The notes under the pieces: generated by a model
What the model saw: the letters and a program-made list of their open reading frames with translations, nothing else
Database searches by the model: none
Told to the model about the DNA's origin: nothing
Translations under genes and position numbers: made by a program
Source of the DNA: Mycolicibacterium agri
GTDB lineage: Bacteria; Actinomycetota; Actinomycetes; Mycobacteriales; Mycobacteriaceae
DNA: 64,000 nucleotides
NCBI RefSeq assembly: GCF_002553505.1
Contig: NZ_PDCP01000022.1
Location: forward strand, 1 to 64,000
Direction of reading: 5' to 3'
In this document: positions 35,020-43,702 of the stretch, piece by piece
Position numbering within the stretch: the stretch's first letter is position 1
Layout of the letters: every line of letters begins with the position of its first letter

Positions 35020-35792
35020 CCGGCCACGGCGCCCAACCGCGGGCGCTTCGGCTGCCTGCCGTCGCCTGCCGACCTGCCGCGCGCCTGATTCCACAGCCAC
35101 GGCGTCAGCATGTTCTTGGTCCACTGCAGTTGCGACCACGTTCGCGACAGCGGTGTCGACTGTGTGGCCGACGGATCCGCCTGCGCCCAATCATGGCTGC
35201 TGCCAGGAAGATCGAGCGCCTCTGCGGCCGCGGCGGCGAACAGGATGTGCCCCGTGGTCGATCCGTGCACCCGATCGTCGCTCCAGGTGTCCGGCTGGAC
35301 CATCGACGGCGCGCTGTAGAGGTCGACGAGCCGGAACCCGTGGCGGTCGACCGCGGTGACGATGGCCTCGTTCATGCGCAGCATCCGCGACTGCAAGACC
35401 CGCCCGATGGGCACGATGCGCGCGATGTCGGGGAATGTCGTCGTCACGACCGTGGCGTCGGTTTCTGCGAGCCGCCGGTACAGCACGGCCAGGTCGGCCA
35501 GCGCCTTGTCGAAGCCGAATCCCGGTCGGGTGATGTCGTTCATCCCGATGCAGACGGTGATCAGGTCGGGCTGCATGGCCACCGCATACGGCAGTTGGTC
35601 GGCGAGCACATCGCGGACGCGCCTGCCGCGCACTGCGAGGTTGGCGTACTGCAGGCCGGGATGAAGCTCGTCGAGCATCGCGGCCAGCCGGTCGGCGAAA
35701 CCGACGACTCCGGCGGAATCGTCTCCGTCCCAGAGCCCCTCGGTCTGGCTGTCGCCGAGCGCGACATAGCGGGTGTGGCGGCCGTTGGACAT
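35016..35792 (-). CDS. SGNH/GDSL-family hydrolase
   Basis: 258-residue esterase-like protein with no signal peptide. Block I is YVALGDSQTEG (Ser near residue 14), block III is CIGMNDITRPG (Asn near 84), and block V is DRVHGSTTGH with the Asp-His pair near 173-176. The family cleaves acyl or acetyl esters of lipids and sugars. The C-terminal ~60 residues (SATQSTPLSRTWSQLQWTKN and on) are an extra tail. It lies between the DUF732 and DUF2993-like genes; the start is 30 bp downstream of the latter's end. Confidence 0.88.
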   Translation of the reverse strand: MSNGRHTRYVALGDSQTEGLWDGDDSAGVVGFADRLAAMLDELHPGLQYANLAVRGRRVRDVLADQLPYAVAMQPDLITVCIGMNDITRPGFGFDKALADLAVLYRRLAETDATVVTTTFPDIARIVPIGRVLQSRMLRMNEAIVTAVDRHGFRLVDLYSAPSMVQPDTWSDDRVHGSTTGHILFAAAAAEALDLPGSSHDWAQADPSATQSTPLSRTWSQLQWTKNMLTPWLWNQARGRSAGDGRQPKRPRLGAVAG

Positions 35793-35822
35793 GTGCGCGA
35801 CTCTAATGCCTTGGGCAGTGGG

Positions 35823-36614
35823 CTATCCGCGGGCGAAGCGGGTCAGGTTCAGCGGCCGGCCCACCACGCTGAGTTGGGCGATGACGTCCTCCAATCGGCT
35901 GCGCGGCACGGTGATCCGCCACTCCGGCAGTGTGCCGGTCAGCCGCAGCAGGCCCGGCGCGAAGTCGATGTCGGTCAGGTGTAGGCCATGTGGCAGTTCG
36001 GGCAGATGCACCGGGTATGCCGGGGTGCGCTGCGGCAGCCGCATGCGGGTACGACGCACTTCCAGCACGGTCGGTTTCAGCCACAGCGTCGACCCGTCCA
36101 GCTGCGCGTCCACCTCGAGATGCCCCAGCGCGGGCCGTCGCGCCAGCCGCAGTCGCGCGATGCCGTCGTGGCCGATTTCACCGGTCAGCCGCGAAGTAGC
36201 CAACCGCAGCACCTCGTCGAGGGTGTCGGCCGGCAGCTCGAGGAACAGCTCGACCGGCGCGGCGACCAGCACGGGCGGCGCCGTCGGCCGGAAGTGCACG
36301 TTGCGCAGGACCGCGGTGGCTTGATCCAAAGTGTTGGTTTCCCAACGGATGTCACGCGCGGCGAGCCGCACGTCGTTGAGTTGGCCGACGGACAGGTTGC
36401 GGACGTCGAGGCGCGAGTCGAACTCGGTGACCGTCAGCGTGATGTCGCCCTCGTCGAGCCGCACGGTCAGCTCGCGGCCCACCACCAGCCGACGCAGCGT
36501 CACGAACAACGTGCGGTAGGCGGCGGCCGCACCGGTGTTGACCGGTGCGACAGCGGCCGTCGACCACAACGAGGCCAACATGTCGAGCGGCCGGAACGGG
36601 TCGAACCGGCTCAC
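35823..36614 (-). CDS. DUF2993/LmeA-like protein (tentative)
   Basis: 263-residue protein rich in amphipathic strands: LVVGRELTVRLDEGDITLTV, LDVRNLSVGQLNDVRLAARD, ELPADTLDEVLRLATSRLTG and VDAQLDGSTLWLKPTVLEVR. This repeated strand pattern and the L-P-x-L-P-x-G-L-x-L-x end (PELPHGLHLTDIDFAPG) resemble DUF2993 proteins such as LmeA, a phospholipid-binding envelope factor. No clear signal peptide is seen. Its start overlaps the stop of the TetR gene (ATGA), so the regulator and this gene are co-transcribed. Confidence 0.55.
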   Translation of the reverse strand: MSRFDPFRPLDMLASLWSTAAVAPVNTGAAAAYRTLFVTLRRLVVGRELTVRLDEGDITLTVTEFDSRLDVRNLSVGQLNDVRLAARDIRWETNTLDQATAVLRNVHFRPTAPPVLVAAPVELFLELPADTLDEVLRLATSRLTGEIGHDGIARLRLARRPALGHLEVDAQLDGSTLWLKPTVLEVRRTRMRLPQRTPAYPVHLPELPHGLHLTDIDFAPGLLRLTGTLPEWRITVPRSRLEDVIAQLSVVGRPLNLTRFARG

Positions 36615-37219
36615 GGGCTGAAGCTGCTCAACAACGACCGCATCGACTTGGCTACCGCGTGCCGGGTCGACAGCGGATCGGACGAATTGGCGATGAGCAT
36701 CGCGCCGCGGGTCAGTGCGCCGAGCAGCAGCCGGGTCGCCGTCTCCGGGTCATCGATCTGGATCGTTCCCGCCTTCGCGGCCGCCTTCAGCGATCCGACG
36801 ATCACGGCGTAGGCATACCGCTCGTCGAGCTCGGTGTAGCGGGCCAGCCCCAGCACCGCGGGCCCGTCGAGCACCAGGATCCGCTGCACGTCGGGCTGCA
36901 GCACGCCGTCGAGGAACGCATCGAAACCGCGGGCCAGCTCGTCGAGCCCGTCGGTCGCACCCTTGGCGGCCTCGGCCGAGGCCACCATCAACTCGCTGTG
37001 CGCGGCCACGAACACCGCCTCGAAAAGGGCTGTCTTGGTGGGGAAGTGGTGATACAGGGCCCCGGTGGTCAGCCGCGCCTCACGGGCCAGATCCTCCACC
37101 GACGTCGCGCGGAAGCCCTTCTCACCGAACAGCCTGCGTCCCGCGGCGACCAGCGCCGCGCGGGTCTGGGCGACCTGCTCGGAACGCAGCGATGCGGGCT
37201 GCTCAGACGACGACGACAT
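36611..37219 (-). CDS. TetR-family repressor
   Basis: 202-residue regulator. The N-terminal HTH reads TRAALVAAGRRLFGEKGFRA, TSVEDLAREARLTTGALYHHF, PTKTALFEAVF (residues ~18-65). The C-terminal ligand domain is hydrophobic and helical (ILVLDGPAVLGLARYTELDE). ATG 37219 has GGAGAGGTG directly upstream. It is divergent from the MDMPI-type gene at 37289, with an inverted repeat between them that is its likely operator. Through the ATGA overlap it also governs the DUF2993-like gene. Confidence 0.93.
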   Translation of the reverse strand: MSSSSEQPASLRSEQVAQTRAALVAAGRRLFGEKGFRATSVEDLAREARLTTGALYHHFPTKTALFEAVFVAAHSELMVASAEAAKGATDGLDELARGFDAFLDGVLQPDVQRILVLDGPAVLGLARYTELDERYAYAVIVGSLKAAAKAGTIQIDDPETATRLLLGALTRGAMLIANSSDPLSTRHAVAKSMRSLLSSFSP

Positions 37220-37255
37220 CACCTCTCCGATGTGAATGAACCAGGCCCACCCTAT

Positions 37256-37276
37256 TGACATAGTAACAATATGTGA
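37256..37276. promoter_or_regulatory. Candidate TetR operator and promoter
   Basis: Inverted repeat TGACATA-GTAACAA-TATGTGA (six of seven arm bases match) overlaps a TTGACA hexamer at 37255-37260. It lies between the divergent TetR and MDMPI-type genes, 12 bases before the ATG at 37289. The AT-rich composition stands out from the surrounding DNA. Confidence 0.5.
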
Positions 37277-37288
37277 AATAGTTCCTCT

Positions 37289-38152
37289 ATGACCGCCGCA
37301 TCTATTCCGTTCACCGGTCCCGCCGACGACACCCGCCGCCTGCACCGGGACACCCGCGAAGCCCTGCGCGCCGCCGCAGGCAGAACCGCCGACCTGCTGC
37401 GCCGCAGCGACGAGCCCGCGGCGCCGGTGCCCGGCCTGATCTGGACCACCGCCGAGACGGCCGCGCATATGGTCGGCGAACTGCGCGACTACGCCCAGGG
37501 CCTGACCCGGCACACCGCCGGCTATATGACCCACCCCAACAGTCCGACGGAGTCGCCGTCGCGGATGGGCGCGGCGGTCAACGCTCGCCAGCTGGTCGAG
37601 GTGCCGGAGCGCGATGTGCGCCGCCTGGCCGACCTGCTGGAAGAGGCCGCGGAGGGCTACCTCGCGGCGGCCGCTGCGGCCGATGAGTCCGCGGCGATCC
37701 AGGTCGCCAACGGCCTGGTGTTGAGCCCGCCGGAGATGACCAGCCTGCTGTTGGGCGAACAGGTCGTGCACGGCCTGGACATCGCGCGGGCGGTCGGGGC
37801 GAAGTGGCACATCGACCCGCACGATGCCCTGCTGGTCATTCCCGGGGCGTTGTCCGTCGCGCCGCAGTACCTTCGCCGATCCGCGGCGCTCACCCGGGTG
37901 AGTTTCGAACTGCGCATCCGCGGCGGCAACGCCTATCGGATGGCGGTGGACCACGGGTCCGCGACCGTCACCACCGTCACCGCCGCGTGCGAGAAGTCGG
38001 ACTGCGTCATCACGGCCGATCCGGTCGCGTTCCTGCTCCTCGGCTACGGCCGTATCTCGCAGTGGTCGCCGATATTGCGCGGCAGACTGCGGGCCGGCGG
38101 CAGGAAACCGTGGAAGGCAATGAAGTTCGCGACGATGATGTCGAGCCCATAA
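37289..38152 (+). CDS. MDMPI-type maleylpyruvate isomerase/mycothiol-dependent fold protein
   Basis: 287-residue protein. The N-terminal helical bundle has the DinB/MDMPI signature LIWTTAETAAHMVGELRDYA (metal-binding His near residue 61) and a second His in GEQVVHGLDIARAVG near 160. The C-terminal domain (FELRIRGGNAYRMAVDHGSA, KSDCVITADPVAFLLLGYGR) resembles an SCP2 sterol-carrier-like domain. Family members use mycothiol in isomerase or thiol-transfer reactions; the reaction here is unknown. It is controlled by the divergent TetR gene. Confidence 0.8.
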   Translation: MTAASIPFTGPADDTRRLHRDTREALRAAAGRTADLLRRSDEPAAPVPGLIWTTAETAAHMVGELRDYAQGLTRHTAGYMTHPNSPTESPSRMGAAVNARQLVEVPERDVRRLADLLEEAAEGYLAAAAAADESAAIQVANGLVLSPPEMTSLLLGEQVVHGLDIARAVGAKWHIDPHDALLVIPGALSVAPQYLRRSAALTRVSFELRIRGGNAYRMAVDHGSATVTTVTAACEKSDCVITADPVAFLLLGYGRISQWSPILRGRLRAGGRKPWKAMKFATMMSSP

Positions 38153-38189
38153 CCCGGCCCGTAATGGGTAGCCCCGTACAGTGGGTGCG

Positions 38190-39500
38190 ATGACGTCTGT
38201 GGCAATCGTCGGTAGCGGCTTCACCGGTTTCGAATGCGCGCGCCGACTCTCCCGGCTGGCGCGCAAGCACAACGCCCCAGTCGACATCTCGATCATCTCG
38301 CCGGTCGACTACATGCTCTACACGCCGCTGCTGCCCGACGTGGCCGGCGGCCTCGTCGACGCCCGCTTCGTCACCGTGCCGTTGGCCAACACGTTGAATG
38401 GAGTGCGCACGGTGCGGGGGCGGGTGGACGGTGTGGACTTCGACGGCCACACCTTGACCTACACGGATCCGGAGAATCGCACCCGCGAGCTGTCGTGGGA
38501 CAGGCTGGTGCTGACGCCCGGCTCGGTCACCCGGCTGTTCGACATTCCCGGGCTGGCCGAATGCGCGCGCGGCCTGAAGTCGACGGCGGAAGCGGTATAC
38601 CTACGCGACCACCTGCTTGAACAACTCGAGCTGGCCAACATCGACGACGACGAGAAGCGCATCCGCGGGCGGCGCACCGTCGTGGTGGTCGGCGCATCGT
38701 ATTCGGGCACCGAACTCGTCGTTCAATTGCAGGCGCTGGCCGAGACCGCGGGCAAGCAGATGGGATTCGACCCGGCCGAGGTGAAGTTCATCCTGCTGGA
38801 CCTGGCCGAACAGGTGATGCCGGAGGTGGGGGAGAAGCTCGGCGAGGCCGTGCAGCGGGTGCTGCGCAAACGCGGCGTCGACGTCCGCCTCGGTGTGACG
38901 CTCAAGGAAGTTCACCCCGATCACGTTGTGCTGAGCGATGATTCATGCATCGACACCCGCACCGTCGCCTGGGTCACCGGCGTCACCGGCGCCCCGTTGA
39001 TCGAAAAGCTGGGCCTGCCGACCGAGCGGGGGCGGCTGAAGGTGCAGCCGGACCTGCAGGTGCCAGGTCACCCGGACGTGTTCTCCGCCGGTGACGCCGC
39101 CGCTGTTCCCGACCTGACTCAACCGGGCAAGATCACGCCGCCGACGGCCCAACACGCGATCCGGCAGGGCAAGGTGCTCGCGCGCAATGTCGCCGCCAGC
39201 CTCGGCTACGGCAAGCCGAAGCAGTACAAGCACCGCAACATGGGGTTGGTCGTCGACCTCGGCCCGCATTACGCCGTCGCCAACCCGCTGAACGTCCAAC
39301 TGTCCGGCTACGCCGCGAAGTTCGTCACCCGGATGTATCACCTGTATGCGATGCCGCGCTTCGTCAACCGGTGGGCGGTGTCGCTGGCGTATCTGACCGA
39401 CGTGTTCTTCGACCGCTCGGTGGTCTCCGTCGGGCTGTCCACCCAAGACGACGCCCGGTTCTCCACCAGCGAAGGAATTCCGCTGCCCAAGGCCGACTAA
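38190..39500 (+). CDS. NDH-2-like NAD(P)H dehydrogenase flavoprotein
   Basis: 436-residue pyridine nucleotide-disulphide-type oxidoreductase. VAIVGSGFTGFECARRL near residue 4 binds FAD, VVVVGASYSGTELVVQLQAL near 160 binds NAD(P)H, and SAGDAAAVPD near 291 is the second FAD motif. YMLYTPLLPDVAGG is an NDH-2 motif. The C-terminal region (RMYHLYAMPRFVNRWAVSLA) is amphipathic and could bind membrane. It resembles the non-Ndh flavoprotein Rv1812c of M. tuberculosis as I recall it. ATG 38190 is preferred over GTG 38181. Confidence 0.88.
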   Translation: MTSVAIVGSGFTGFECARRLSRLARKHNAPVDISIISPVDYMLYTPLLPDVAGGLVDARFVTVPLANTLNGVRTVRGRVDGVDFDGHTLTYTDPENRTRELSWDRLVLTPGSVTRLFDIPGLAECARGLKSTAEAVYLRDHLLEQLELANIDDDEKRIRGRRTVVVVGASYSGTELVVQLQALAETAGKQMGFDPAEVKFILLDLAEQVMPEVGEKLGEAVQRVLRKRGVDVRLGVTLKEVHPDHVVLSDDSCIDTRTVAWVTGVTGAPLIEKLGLPTERGRLKVQPDLQVPGHPDVFSAGDAAAVPDLTQPGKITPPTAQHAIRQGKVLARNVAASLGYGKPKQYKHRNMGLVVDLGPHYAVANPLNVQLSGYAAKFVTRMYHLYAMPRFVNRWAVSLAYLTDVFFDRSVVSVGLSTQDDARFSTSEGIPLPKAD

Positions 39501-39627
39501 CTCGGCGCCACCCGCACTGCCGCTGAGCGCTCAACCCTGTACGGCGTCAGCGCCAGAATCTGTACAAGGACGAGCGCTCGCGGATACCAAGAGTGTGAAA
39601 TCCCGCGGACGGGGAAACCCCCACCGC

Positions 39628-39822
39628 ATGGCTACATATCGCGTGCTGAATCCGAAGGGCGACGTCGTGGACACCAAGGACATCGAAAGCGCGGGCGACG
39701 CGCACGCCTGGTTCGTCGACGCGAAAACCGAAAACGCCGAGCTCGGTTGGCGGATGGAGGTCAAGGCCGACGACGGCCACTGGGCGTTCTTCGACTCCTC
39801 CGAAGGCGACCGCAAGTACTAG
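39628..39822 (+). CDS. Small conserved hypothetical protein
   Basis: 64-residue soluble protein (MATYRVLNPKGDVVDTKDIE, AHAWFVDAKTENAELGWRME, ADDGHWAFFDSSEGDRKY). It looks like a compact alpha-beta domain. No family is recognised, but similar short proteins occur in mycobacteria. ATG 39628 is preferred over GTG 39595. Its stop directly abuts the stop of the convergent gene at 39823. Confidence 0.6.
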   Translation: MATYRVLNPKGDVVDTKDIESAGDAHAWFVDAKTENAELGWRMEVKADDGHWAFFDSSEGDRKY

Positions 39823-40044
39823 TCACTCTTCGCCGGTGACGTACCACTTCCCGATCGGCGGGGCGTGGCTGCTGCGCACGCGCAGGCAGCCCGGTTCCTC
39901 GACGGCGAACGACGGGTAGTCGCCCAGATAGCAGCTCTCGCCCGTGCTGATCTTGGTCAGCGTCTGCGTGTCCGGGTCGAACCGCACCGTGGCGTCGTCG
40001 TCGAGGTCGAGTCGCCAGCGCGGCTCGAAGTTGTTGTCGCCCAT
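39823..40044 (-). CDS. Small hypothetical protein
   Basis: 73-residue soluble acidic protein (MGDNNFEPRWRLDLDDDATV, TQTLTKISTGESCYLGDYPS). No signal peptide, membrane segment or known family is visible. It starts one base after the stop of the secreted-protein gene at 40046, so the two are probably translated from one message. Confidence 0.55.
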   Translation of the reverse strand: MGDNNFEPRWRLDLDDDATVRFDPDTQTLTKISTGESCYLGDYPSFAVEEPGCLRVRSSHAPPIGKWYVTGEE

Positions 40045-40045
40045 A

Positions 40046-40414
40046 TCAACCCGCCACCGTGAGCGTGACGTTGTTTAGCGACACCGCGACGTCGGTGGGC
40101 AGAATATCGACGAATGTGCTTTGGTCTCGCATGGCATCCCCCCTGGCGATGATGTGGCCGGGAAAGTTTCCGGCGCATGGAAAGTTGTTGCACCGCAACC
40201 AAAACCCCGGCGGGCTCAGGTACGGATACATGCTCGGTGATTGATCGACACGGTACCTGCCGGGCGGGATGCTCGCAGTGGCCCACCCCGGAGGCCCGTC
40301 GCCGACGGCGAACACCCCGTTGCTGCCATAGCTGACGGGATCGGCGTGGGCGGTGCCGACGCAGACACCAGCCAGCAGCGCGCCGATCAGCACTGCCGCG
40401 CCGGCGCCCTTCAT
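40046..40414 (-). CDS. Small secreted protein
   Basis: 122-residue exported protein. The signal peptide MKGAGAAVLIGALLAGVCVG ends near residue 24 (THADPVSYG). The mature chain has strand-like repeats (FAVGDGPPGWATASIPPGRY, GDAMRDQSTFVDILPTDVAV, LNNVTLTVAG) and two cysteines in LRCNNFPCAGN. This resembles small secreted beta-sandwich proteins of mycobacteria. It starts 3 bp after the stop of the GH16 gene. Confidence 0.7.
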   Translation of the reverse strand: MKGAGAAVLIGALLAGVCVGTAHADPVSYGSNGVFAVGDGPPGWATASIPPGRYRVDQSPSMYPYLSPPGFWLRCNNFPCAGNFPGHIIARGDAMRDQSTFVDILPTDVAVSLNNVTLTVAG

Positions 40415-40417
40415 CGC

Positions 40418-41257
40418 CTACCAGACCCGCACGTAGTCGACGAGCATCGGCGGCGAGACCGGGCCGAAGTTCGGGTCGCCGCCGCCGGGCCCGCCGACCG
40501 CCACGTTGAAGTGCGTGTACAGCAGATATCCGGGCGCGTTGAACGGCCACGCGCCCTCGATGGGCTCTGCGGGCACGGAGAAGTACGGCGGACCGGAGAA
40601 GTCGTCCCTCCAGAACTTGAAGCCGTCCTCATCCCACCGGCACCGATAGGTGTGCCACGCGTCGTCCACCGGCCAGCGATGCTCCCTCCACGTCTTGCCG
40701 TCGGACCGGGCGTGCACCGCGGTGCCTGGCGCCCACTTGCCGTTGCCGTACCACTCGACGATGTCGATCTCGCCGTCCGGCAGTGGACCCCGGCCGTCCG
40801 GAGTGTCCTCGATGTTCACCAGCCAGTACGCCGGCCACAGACCGGGCGCCATCGGCAGCTTGATCCGCGCCTCCCAGGTGTGGTTGATGCCGATCTTCAT
40901 CTTGCTCTCGATGCGGCCGCTGAAGTACGTGTTGCCTTCCTGGGTGGCCCGGATCGCGAGGTTGCCGTTGCCGTCGAGTGAGACGTTGCGGGGGTCGTCT
41001 CGGTAGAGACCCAGAATCGGCGGGGTGACGGGCTCGTTCCAGCTGACCACCGTCCACTTCGACCGATCCGGTGACGCCCCCGCCGGTCCGTCGAAATCAT
41101 CGGCGAAGATGATGTCCCCCGGAGCGGGATTGGAGGCCGGAACGATGGGCTGATCTGGCGGTAAAGGATCCGCTGCGGCTCGAGGCAGCGGCACTGCGGC
41201 CGCCATCGCTGCCAATCCGGTCATCAACATCATGTCGCGTCGATTGATCTCTGGCAC
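40418..41257 (-). CDS. Secreted glycoside hydrolase family 16 protein
   Basis: 279-residue beta-glucanase-like enzyme. GTG 41257 is chosen because AAGG lies eight bases upstream; TTG 41263 is an alternative. The twin-arginine signal NRRDMMLMTG leads into a hydrophobic stretch ending PRAAA, so export by the TAT system is likely. The GH16 catalytic motif E-x-D-x-x-E is intact as GEIDIVEWYG (Glu163, Asp165, Glu168). HTWEARIKLPMAPGLWPAYW is a typical flanking block. Likely substrates are beta-1,3-, beta-1,3-1,4-glucans or related polymers. It heads a three-gene leftward unit with two small genes. Confidence 0.92.
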   Translation of the reverse strand: MPEINRRDMMLMTGLAAMAAAVPLPRAAADPLPPDQPIVPASNPAPGDIIFADDFDGPAGASPDRSKWTVVSWNEPVTPPILGLYRDDPRNVSLDGNGNLAIRATQEGNTYFSGRIESKMKIGINHTWEARIKLPMAPGLWPAYWLVNIEDTPDGRGPLPDGEIDIVEWYGNGKWAPGTAVHARSDGKTWREHRWPVDDAWHTYRCRWDEDGFKFWRDDFSGPPYFSVPAEPIEGAWPFNAPGYLLYTHFNVAVGGPGGGDPNFGPVSPPMLVDYVRVW

Positions 41258-41308
41258 AAGCAAACCTTAGCGTCGGTTGCTCCAGGGATCTGGTTAGGCT
41301 CGACAACG

Positions 41309-41800
41309 ATGCCGAAATTGAGTGCGGGAGTCCTGCTCTACCGGTTCAACGACGGCGCCATCGAAGTGCTGATCGGCCACCCCGGCGGCCCGTTCTGGGC
41401 GAAGAGGGACGAGGGCGCGTGGTCGATCCCGAAGGGCGAGTACGACGAGGGCGAGGACCCGTGGGCCGCCGCCTGCCGGGAGTTCACCGAGGAAATCGGC
41501 AAGCCACCCCCCGACGGCCCCCGCATCGAGTTCCCACCGCTGAAGCAGCCCAGCGGCAAGATCGTCAAGGCCTTCGCGGTGCACGCCGACCTCGACCTGG
41601 ACGGCGCCGTCAGCAACACGTTCACGATGGAGTGGCCGAAGGGCTCGGGCAATTTCAGGGAGTATCCGGAGATCGACCGGGTGGGTTGGTTCCCGCTGGA
41701 CGAGGCGCGGTCGAAGCTCGTGACGGGTCAGCGCCCGCTTCTCGACCAGTTGGTGGCTGCGGTCGAAGCTGCCGAACCGGACGTGTCTCAACAGCATTGA
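41309..41800 (+). CDS. Nudix hydrolase
   Basis: 163-residue Nudix protein. The box G-x5-E-x7-REUxEExGU is complete in GEYDEGEDPWAAACREFTEEIG (residues ~43-64), where the Glu residues bind the metal. The N-terminus KLSAGVLLYRFNDGAIEVLI is the first strand pair. It hydrolyses nucleoside diphosphate-linked compounds; the substrate is unknown. Its 3' end overlaps, on the opposite strand, the C-terminal extension of the SnoaL-like gene by 146 bp. Confidence 0.92.
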   Translation: MPKLSAGVLLYRFNDGAIEVLIGHPGGPFWAKRDEGAWSIPKGEYDEGEDPWAAACREFTEEIGKPPPDGPRIEFPPLKQPSGKIVKAFAVHADLDLDGAVSNTFTMEWPKGSGNFREYPEIDRVGWFPLDEARSKLVTGQRPLLDQLVAAVEAAEPDVSQQH

Positions 41801-42215
41801 TGGTCAGCGCCCGGCCGTGAATCCGCCAGCCCGATCGGGTGCGCAGATACTCGTCGTCGTAGCGCAGGTGCCAGATGAGGTCGGTGGGGTGCCCGTCGCC
41901 GACGCTCCAGTGGTGCGCGACGCAGGTGATGCGGCCCAACGCGTAATCGGCGTCGGTGCCTGGGGCGTACACCTCGCCCACGATCGCGTGTTCGGTGCGG
42001 GCGAGTGTAAACAGCGCGGCCATCGCCGCCCGCACGCCGTCACGCCCGTAGTGGCGGCGGACCGGATCGAGTGCTCGCGGTGGATCCGGCAGCCGCAATT
42101 CCGCTGTGTCGGTGAACAATTCGACGACGTCGTCGAAACGCCGGTCGTCAACCGCGGCGGCGTAGATGTGGACCAGGTCGGCGATCTCCAACCTGTCGGC
42201 GACGGCCAGCCGCAT
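41655..42215 (-). CDS. SnoaL-like (NTF2 fold) protein with extended C-terminus
   Basis: 186-residue protein. Residues 1-~140 form a SnoaL/NTF2-like domain: LEIADLVHIYAAAVDDRRFD, VELFTDTAELRLPD, RRHYGRDGVRAAMAALF and LRYDDEYLRTRSGWRIHGRA. Such proteins would normally end near NAVETR. Here the frame runs on for ~40 low-complexity residues (RQLRPQPPTGREAGADPSRA) antisense to the Nudix gene, which suggests loss of the original stop. It starts 5 bp after the kinase stop and may be translated from the kinase message. Confidence 0.75.
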   Translation of the reverse strand: MRLAVADRLEIADLVHIYAAAVDDRRFDDVVELFTDTAELRLPDPPRALDPVRRHYGRDGVRAAMAALFTLARTEHAIVGEVYAPGTDADYALGRITCVAHHWSVGDGHPTDLIWHLRYDDEYLRTRSGWRIHGRALTINAVETRPVRQLRPQPPTGREAGADPSRASTAPRPAGTNPPGRSPDTP

Positions 42216-42220
42216 GCCGC

Positions 42221-43681
42221 TCAGCTGCCCGCCTCGTTGCTGGCCCGGATGGCCTCGCGGCATTCCCGCCGCGTCTTGTCCGTCTCCTGCATGCAGACCC
42301 GCACCGGAGATTCCAGCTCGACGGGAAGCGGTTCGTCGGTGGCGTCGGGGGTCACCGTGACGGTCGGGGCGGGCACCTCGCCCTGCACCGTCGACCAGAT
42401 GGAGGCGCCGGTGGTCTGCAGCGTCGAGCAGTAGACCGTATTGCCGTTGGCGGTGGTCGCGGTGGAGCCGACGGGCGAGCAGTCGGCGCCGACGACCGCG
42501 GCGGCTGGGGCCGCCGTCACCGTTGTCGTCGTCGTCGCGGGTGGCGGCGGCGGTGCCGGCGGCGGCGCCTCCGCTCGCGGAGAGGTCGCGGGCGGCGACG
42601 GCGACGGTGGCGGGGTGTACTCGTCGTTCAGCAGCTTCTCGATCTCCCGGAACTGGATGAGCACCAGCGCGATCGCGACCAGCAGCAGCACCGCAAGAAT
42701 CCCCGGGATGAGGATCGTCGGCCGCAGGAACCTGCGCTTCAACGGTTCACGCGACGAGGGTGCCTCGTGCTTGCCGCCGCCGTGGTTGCGGCGGATCGGT
42801 ATCGACGGCGCGGTCTGTTCGGTGTCAGCATACGGCTCAACGCCGAGCCGGTGACACAGCGCACGCGCGAAGTCCACGCAGTTGACGAACCGGTCCTTCG
42901 GGTCCTTCGACAACGCCTTTCTCAGCACCGGGTCGAGCGCCGACAGCTCAGGGCGCCGTTCGGCCAGCGTCGGCGGCGCGGCGGTGAGGTGCTGACTGAT
43001 GACCACAGTGGGATTGGAATGGTGAAACGGCGGTGATCCGGTCAGCAGATGAAAAGCCGTGGCCGCCAACGCGTATTGATCGGCGCGGCCGTCGATGTCT
43101 TCGCCCATCAGCTGTTCCGGTGCGGCGTAGAACACCGTGCCGACCGTCATGTTGGTCGCGGTCAGGTTGCTGTTGTCGTCCATGCGGCGGGCGATACCGA
43201 AGTCGCCCAACAGAACTCGCTGTTCGCCTGCGTCGGCGGGGTCGGTCAGCATGATGTTGGCCGGCTTCACATCACGGTGCAGCAGCCCCTGCTGGTGGGC
43301 GTAGTCGAGCGCCTCGGCGACGCCCGTGACGATCCGCACCACTTCGTCTTTCGGCATCCCGTTCGGGTAGCGCTCACGCAGCAACTCGGCGGCGTCGGTG
43401 CCGTCGACGTAGTCCATCGAGATCCAGATCTGGCCGTCGACGTCGCCGCGGTCATGGACGCCGATGATGTGCGGGTGCCACAGCGTCGCGGCCAGATCGG
43501 CCTCCCGGTTGAACCGCTGCCGGTATTCGCTGTCGGCGCAGACATCTGTTGGCAGCACCTTCAGTGCGTCCCGCCGGGGCAGGCGGGGATGCTCGGCCAG
43601 GTAGACCTCACCCATGCCGCCCGTACCCAGGAGCCGCACGATGGTGTAGCCCGCGAAGGTTTCACCAGCGGCTATCGGCAT
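42221..43681 (-). CDS. pknF: Ser/Thr protein kinase, PknF-like
   Basis: 486-residue transmembrane kinase. [20 protein letters not shown] is the nucleotide loop, Lys41 the ATP-binding Lys, HRDVKPAN (Asp137) the catalytic loop, and DFG lies at 160-162 with a Thr-rich activation loop ([20 protein letters not shown]). A transmembrane helix (about 320-342) separates the kinase from a Pro/Thr-rich linker and an extracytoplasmic domain with cysteines ending [20 protein letters not shown]. The end of the extracellular domain is close to that of M. tuberculosis PknF from memory. It senses envelope signals and phosphorylates cytoplasmic targets. A SnoaL-like gene lies 5 bp downstream. Confidence 0.92.
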   Translation of the reverse strand: MPIAAGETFAGYTIVRLLGTGGMGEVYLAEHPRLPRRDALKVLPTDVCADSEYRQRFNREADLAATLWHPHIIGVHDRGDVDGQIWISMDYVDGTDAAELLRERYPNGMPKDEVVRIVTGVAEALDYAHQQGLLHRDVKPANIMLTDPADAGEQRVLLGDFGIARRMDDNSNLTATNMTVGTVFYAAPEQLMGEDIDGRADQYALAATAFHLLTGSPPFHHSNPTVVISQHLTAAPPTLAERRPELSALDPVLRKALSKDPKDRFVNCVDFARALCHRLGVEPYADTEQTAPSIPIRRNHGGGKHEAPSSREPLKRRFLRPTILIPGILAVLLLVAIALVLIQFREIEKLLNDEYTPPPSPSPPATSPRAEAPPPAPPPPPATTTTTVTAAPAAAVVGADCSPVGSTATTANGNTVYCSTLQTTGASIWSTVQGEVPAPTVTVTPDATDEPLPVELESPVRVCMQETDKTRRECREAIRASNEAGS

Positions 43682-43702
43682 GGGCGAATCCTACAGACCA
43701 GG

